This document shows, in pieces, positions 33,435 to 35,672 of a stretch of 35,672 nt of DNA. Within the stretch, counting starts at the first letter, position 1; the number at the start of each line of letters is the position of its first letter. Below the pieces are notes generated by a model. That model worked only from the letters and a program-made list of their open reading frames with translations, made no database searches and had not been told where the DNA came from. The translations under genes were made by a program, and so were the position numbers. The DNA is from Bacillota bacterium (GTDB lineage Bacteria; Bacillota; Clostridia; Acetivibrionales; DSM-1351), in the NCBI GenBank assembly GCA_023441625.1, contig JAEZOA010000094.1, forward strand, positions 1 to 35,672, written 5' to 3'.

Positions 33435-33506
33435 ATGAAAAGAAAAACACTATCTAAATTACAACTTATTGGTATTATTTGCAGTACGAAAAGTCATGGT
33501 TCATAA
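33435..33506 (+). pseudogene. Truncated 5' end of a membrane protein gene
   Basis: TAGGAGA then an ATG gives 23 codons, MKRKTLSKLQLIGIIC and a short unrelated tail. The start looks like the beginning of a membrane protein (charged residues, then a hydrophobic run) cut after about 15 codons. Upstream TGATATAAT (33396-33404) is a good extended -10. Its 3' end overlaps, on the other strand, the truncated start described next. Confidence 0.4.
33475..33504 (-). pseudogene. Truncated 5' end with strong start signals (MNHDFSYCK)
   Basis: Promoter TTGAAA-17-TATATT (33566-33538), ribosome binding site GGAGGAG (33519-33513) and ATG at 33504, but only nine codons before TAA. Start signals this complete in front of so short a frame suggest that the body of the gene was deleted. 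The deletion joint should lie near 33470-33483, where the opposing fragment begins. Confidence 0.4.
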
Positions 33507-33537
33507 TCCAAACTCCTCCAATCAAGTACTAAATACT

Positions 33538-33680
33538 AATATACCTTTGATTTATATAAGTTTCAACCGCTACCGTACTATTCAGTTTTCAAAGAACATG
33601 TATTTCGCCGCTATATTCATATTGCGCTCAAACTGCACAAAAATACCGCATCTTCATTTTCTGAATATGCAGTACAGGTT
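33538..33680 (-). repeat. Repeat unit C: hairpin, boxA-like motif, promoter
   Basis: Minus-strand order: imperfect hairpin TACTGCATATTC/GAAGATGCGGTA (33674-33644) with TTTTT after it; GCGCAATATGAATATAG; TTCTTTGAAAACTGAATAGT (33597-33578); ACGGTA; TTGAAA-17-TATATT. This is the least diverged boxA-like copy. The hairpin would terminate the 115-residue gene upstream. Confidence 0.5.
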
Positions 33681-33729
33681 TGTTCTCTATACATAAATAA
33701 CTAGTTAAGAACTTGATAATCAATTACCT

Positions 33730-34077
33730 TCAAACAATGTTTTCACCAAGTAAGATTTTAGGCATAGTTGTCAAGCATCGGGTCCATCTCTTATAAAACT
33801 TCTCTAACCCTAGTTTTGAAACCATCGCATGTACTTCCTCGTTTTCAACCACCCAATATAGTATATAAGTAACCTTACCAACATAGCGTGTTAATATAAG
33901 GGGTGGTTCGCCTGATTTAACTGCATTGAAGTCTTTTTGCCTATGGGTTCGTTTGATGTATTTTACATCAATAACACCTTGTTGTTCTTTATAAAAGTCA
34001 GCCACTTCTTTCATAAGTACTTCAACTTCATCTTGTTTGTCAAGCTTTACTTCATATATACAAATCTCATTAAACAT
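33730..34077 (-). CDS. Dimeric alpha/beta-barrel (ABM-like) protein
   Basis: 115 residues. The opening MFNEICIYEVKLDKQDEVEV and the pattern of strand, helix (LMKEVADFYKEQ), strand (GVIDVKYIKRTHRQ), then VTYILYWVVENEEVHAM fit the antibiotic biosynthesis monooxygenase-like ferredoxin fold. No active-site residues can be assigned. GGAGGTCGG precedes the ATG. It is followed by the repeat C hairpin. The 109 bases upstream hold nothing clear. Confidence 0.6.
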   Translation of the reverse strand: MFNEICIYEVKLDKQDEVEVLMKEVADFYKEQQGVIDVKYIKRTHRQKDFNAVKSGEPPLILTRYVGKVTYILYWVVENEEVHAMVSKLGLEKFYKRWTRCLTTMPKILLGENIV

Positions 34078-34185
34078 ATACCGACCTCCACTAATGTACT
34101 GTAAAAATTTTTCTGTATATTTGATTAAATTATTTCTTAAAATTTTAATATGAGATGTTGTTAAGTTTATGTTTCAAACCTATTA

Positions 34186-34481
34186 TTATAGATTTTTACT
34201 ATTATTCTTTATTACATCAACGACCTCATTCGTACCTGAAAACAGAGTAAATACATACATCTTACCTTCAAAGTAAAAGCGAATTGCTAGACTAATTAGC
34301 ATAACTCTCTTAGCTTTAAATTTTTGATTAAATTTAATGGAAAATTTAGCGCTCCTGTCTTAGTAAATACCGTTTCCATTTTAGTTATAAAAATCATCTG
34401 ATGATTTGTAATAATTAATACTCCATCAGGTCTGTCAAATCTATTTTGCTGATTCCAGTACTTTGATATTTTTTGTACTAT
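34186..34481 (-). pseudogene. Frameshifted PH/GRAM-like domain gene fragment
   Basis: One frame reads IVQKISKYWNQQNRFDRPDG, then VLIITNHQMIFITKMETVF, LNFPLNLIKNLKL and a stop. A second frame continues RVMLISLAIRFYFEGKMYVF and TLFSGTNEVVDVIKNN to TAA at 34186. Dropping one AG from the AGAGAG near 34305 rejoins them. The strand pattern and YVFTLFSGTNEVVDVIK ending suggest a bacterial PH/GRAM-like domain. No start codon or binding site is found, so the N-terminus is missing as well. Confidence 0.55.
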
Positions 34482-34489
34482 AACAGATC

Positions 34490-35509
34490 TTATTTATATG
34501 CGTGTTCCAAACATAAAGATATATCATCCAGTACGAAAGCATAGCTGGAGTCTTTTTTAATAACAGCCTTAACATTTTCCATGCCGCCATTTATATATGG
34601 TCCACCCTCAAAGAAAGGTCCCACTTCCACGTGCAACAATTCATCGTTGTGAAAGTAGATGGAGTACAATACGCCACGATAATGGGTAATTTCAGCGTAT
34701 ATTAGTTTACCTTGTTCATCATAGTACAAGTTATATTCAGCAGATAATTCTTTATCAAAATCATGCTTAAAATACCGGAACACTAGAATACCTTTATCGT
34801 AATAATCCTTGTAATATTCGTAATTTAAGCTGTTTTTTATTTTTGCTACTCGAGAATCAATTTTCTGCATTGTGTTTTCGATATCATTGCCTATTAAACT
34901 CTTAGATGAATCCACTTCAGTTTCATTATTACCCTCTGATAATGTTGTATTTGTTATCAAATCGGTTTGTTCAAATATTGTGGTATAACCGTTATTGCTC
35001 GTCCAAATGGCTATGTGGTTTTTAGTGTTGTCAATCTTCACTCCATTATTTAGGTGGAGATCATTTTTTACTCCCTTGGGGTAAAAGGTAACACTCCAGT
35101 TAATGGCGACAGTTTGATCTACAAGCGTAGCATCAAGTGAACCCTCATTTTTTTCGAACGAAAGCGAATGGTCACCCGCATTATCCGTAAGTTTATTTCC
35201 CTGAATAAGCACATCTGAGTTATTTAAGATTATTTTGTTACTTGATACAGAGAGGGTATCACCATTAGAACCCGCATTCCAAATAAAGCCTTTATCGTAA
35301 CCGTAGTTTGCTGCATAAACGACTTCTGCCCATGAGCCTTGCAAACTCGAATAATTTCCATCTTGAATTTGTGTGAGGTCCATTGTTGTGTCATTGCTTA
35401 AATTAGTCGAAGCACTTGTGTCATTACTCGATGTGCTCACACTGCTACCACAAGCAACAAGGGATATGAACGACACCAAAGATAGTACAAAGATTAAAAA
35501 TCTTTTCAT
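34490..35509 (-). CDS. Lipoprotein with DUF6287-like domain
   Basis: 339 residues from the ATG at 35509, eight bases after AGGAGG. The TTG six bases earlier is too close to that site. The lipobox is SLVACGSS, then a Ser/Thr/Asn-rich linker. Residues about 45-155 (MDLTQIQDGNYSSLQGSW ... ATLVDQTVAINWSVTFYPKG) look like the DUF6287 domain of Firmicute lipoproteins. The C-terminal part (about 205-339) has a repeated strand pattern with YYDEQGKLIYAEITHYRG, like wall-attached YwqG/MORN-type sequences, but it is not firmly placed. The function is unknown. It is downstream of the probable trmO gene. Confidence 0.75.
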   Translation of the reverse strand: MKRFLIFVLSLVSFISLVACGSSVSTSSNDTSASTNLSNDTTMDLTQIQDGNYSSLQGSWAEVVYAANYGYDKGFIWNAGSNGDTLSVSSNKIILNNSDVLIQGNKLTDNAGDHSLSFEKNEGSLDATLVDQTVAINWSVTFYPKGVKNDLHLNNGVKIDNTKNHIAIWTSNNGYTTIFEQTDLITNTTLSEGNNETEVDSSKSLIGNDIENTMQKIDSRVAKIKNSLNYEYYKDYYDKGILVFRYFKHDFDKELSAEYNLYYDEQGKLIYAEITHYRGVLYSIYFHNDELLHVEVGPFFEGGPYINGGMENVKAVIKKDSSYAFVLDDISLCLEHAYK

Positions 35510-35560
35510 ATTCAATTCCTCCTGAATTTGATTGAGTGCGCAGTATATAAAGATTATGAA

Positions 35561-35672
35561 CTAAAAATAGTGCTCCATCAAACGCGTTACCCATTCTGGT
35601 ATAACAGCATTATTTTTGCAATCATACATTGGATAATACGGCTTAATGTCTAATATAGGAGTATTATTTATA
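35561..35672 (-). CDS. C-terminal end of a TrmO-like tRNA methyltransferase (partial)
   Basis: The window ends inside this gene. The last 36 codons read TPILDIKPYYPMYD, then AVIPEWVTRLMEHYF and TAG. The T-P-x-L-D-I-K-P-Y motif is the signature of the TrmO/YaeB (UPF0066) family, which methylates N6 of t6A37 in tRNA using SAM. Only the C-terminal edge is visible. The lipoprotein start lies 51 bases after its stop. Confidence 0.65.
   Translation of the reverse strand, partial: INNTPILDIKPYYPMYDCKNNAVIPEWVTRLMEHYF

Overview
This window looks like chromosomal DNA of a low-GC Gram-positive anaerobe of the class Clostridia. The evidence is AT-rich DNA, strong AGGAGG-type ribosome binding sites, several TTG/GTG starts, an Ala-type T-box leader, a DivIVA-family protein, frameshifted prfB, and lar cofactor genes. 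The species cannot be fixed from sequence alone. Most genes are on the minus strand. The exceptions are a broken acetyltransferase and a fused aminotransferase (10.7-13.0 kb) and glgP (24.4-26.9 kb).

Layout. 0-6.7 kb holds a BtrH-like protein and two large exported proteins: a lipoprotein with an Ig-like domain and a modular surface protein with BNR, copper-amine-oxidase-N, TPR and beta-helix parts. A sequence resembling the 5' end of a group II intron lies between these two. 6.9-8.7 kb holds an AbiEi/AbiEii pair with a consensus promoter bracketed by three copies of an operator-like repeat. 8.8-10.4 kb is guaA. 10.5-13.0 kb has a 24-bp perfect inverted repeat, a GNAT gene frameshifted in an A8 run, and a transglutaminase-like/class III aminotransferase fusion.

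13.1-20.3 kb is a mostly co-directional minus-strand housekeeping run. In transcription order it reads: Ala T-box leader, Lrp-type regulator, class I aminotransferase, HAD phosphatase, prfB (programmed +1 frameshift), larB, larC, radical SAM protein. 20.4-24.1 kb holds a DivIVA-like protein, trxA, a membrane-anchored pair (propeller-like protein plus phosphodiester glycosidase) and a small membrane protein. 24.4-27.9 kb holds glgP and a NIF3-like protein, converging on a strong bidirectional terminator.

28-35.7 kb is accessory and decayed. It has small enzymes (GNAT, tag, VOC, DHCW cupin), two lipoproteins, small membrane proteins and the C-terminal end of a probable trmO. Among them are many gene fragments: an IS3-type left end, a YdeI-like N-terminus, a GNAT C-terminus, a frameshifted PH-like gene, and two opposing truncated 5' ends. 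Between 31.85 and 33.68 kb a diverged repeat recurs beside small genes. It combines a terminator-like hairpin, a boxA-like motif and a promoter.

The best-supported functional link is the Ala-specifier T-box in front of the Lrp regulator and aminotransferase. It predicts alanine biosynthesis controlled by tRNA-Ala charging. The most unusual items are the transglutaminase-aminotransferase fusion and the repeat-bounded small-gene region.
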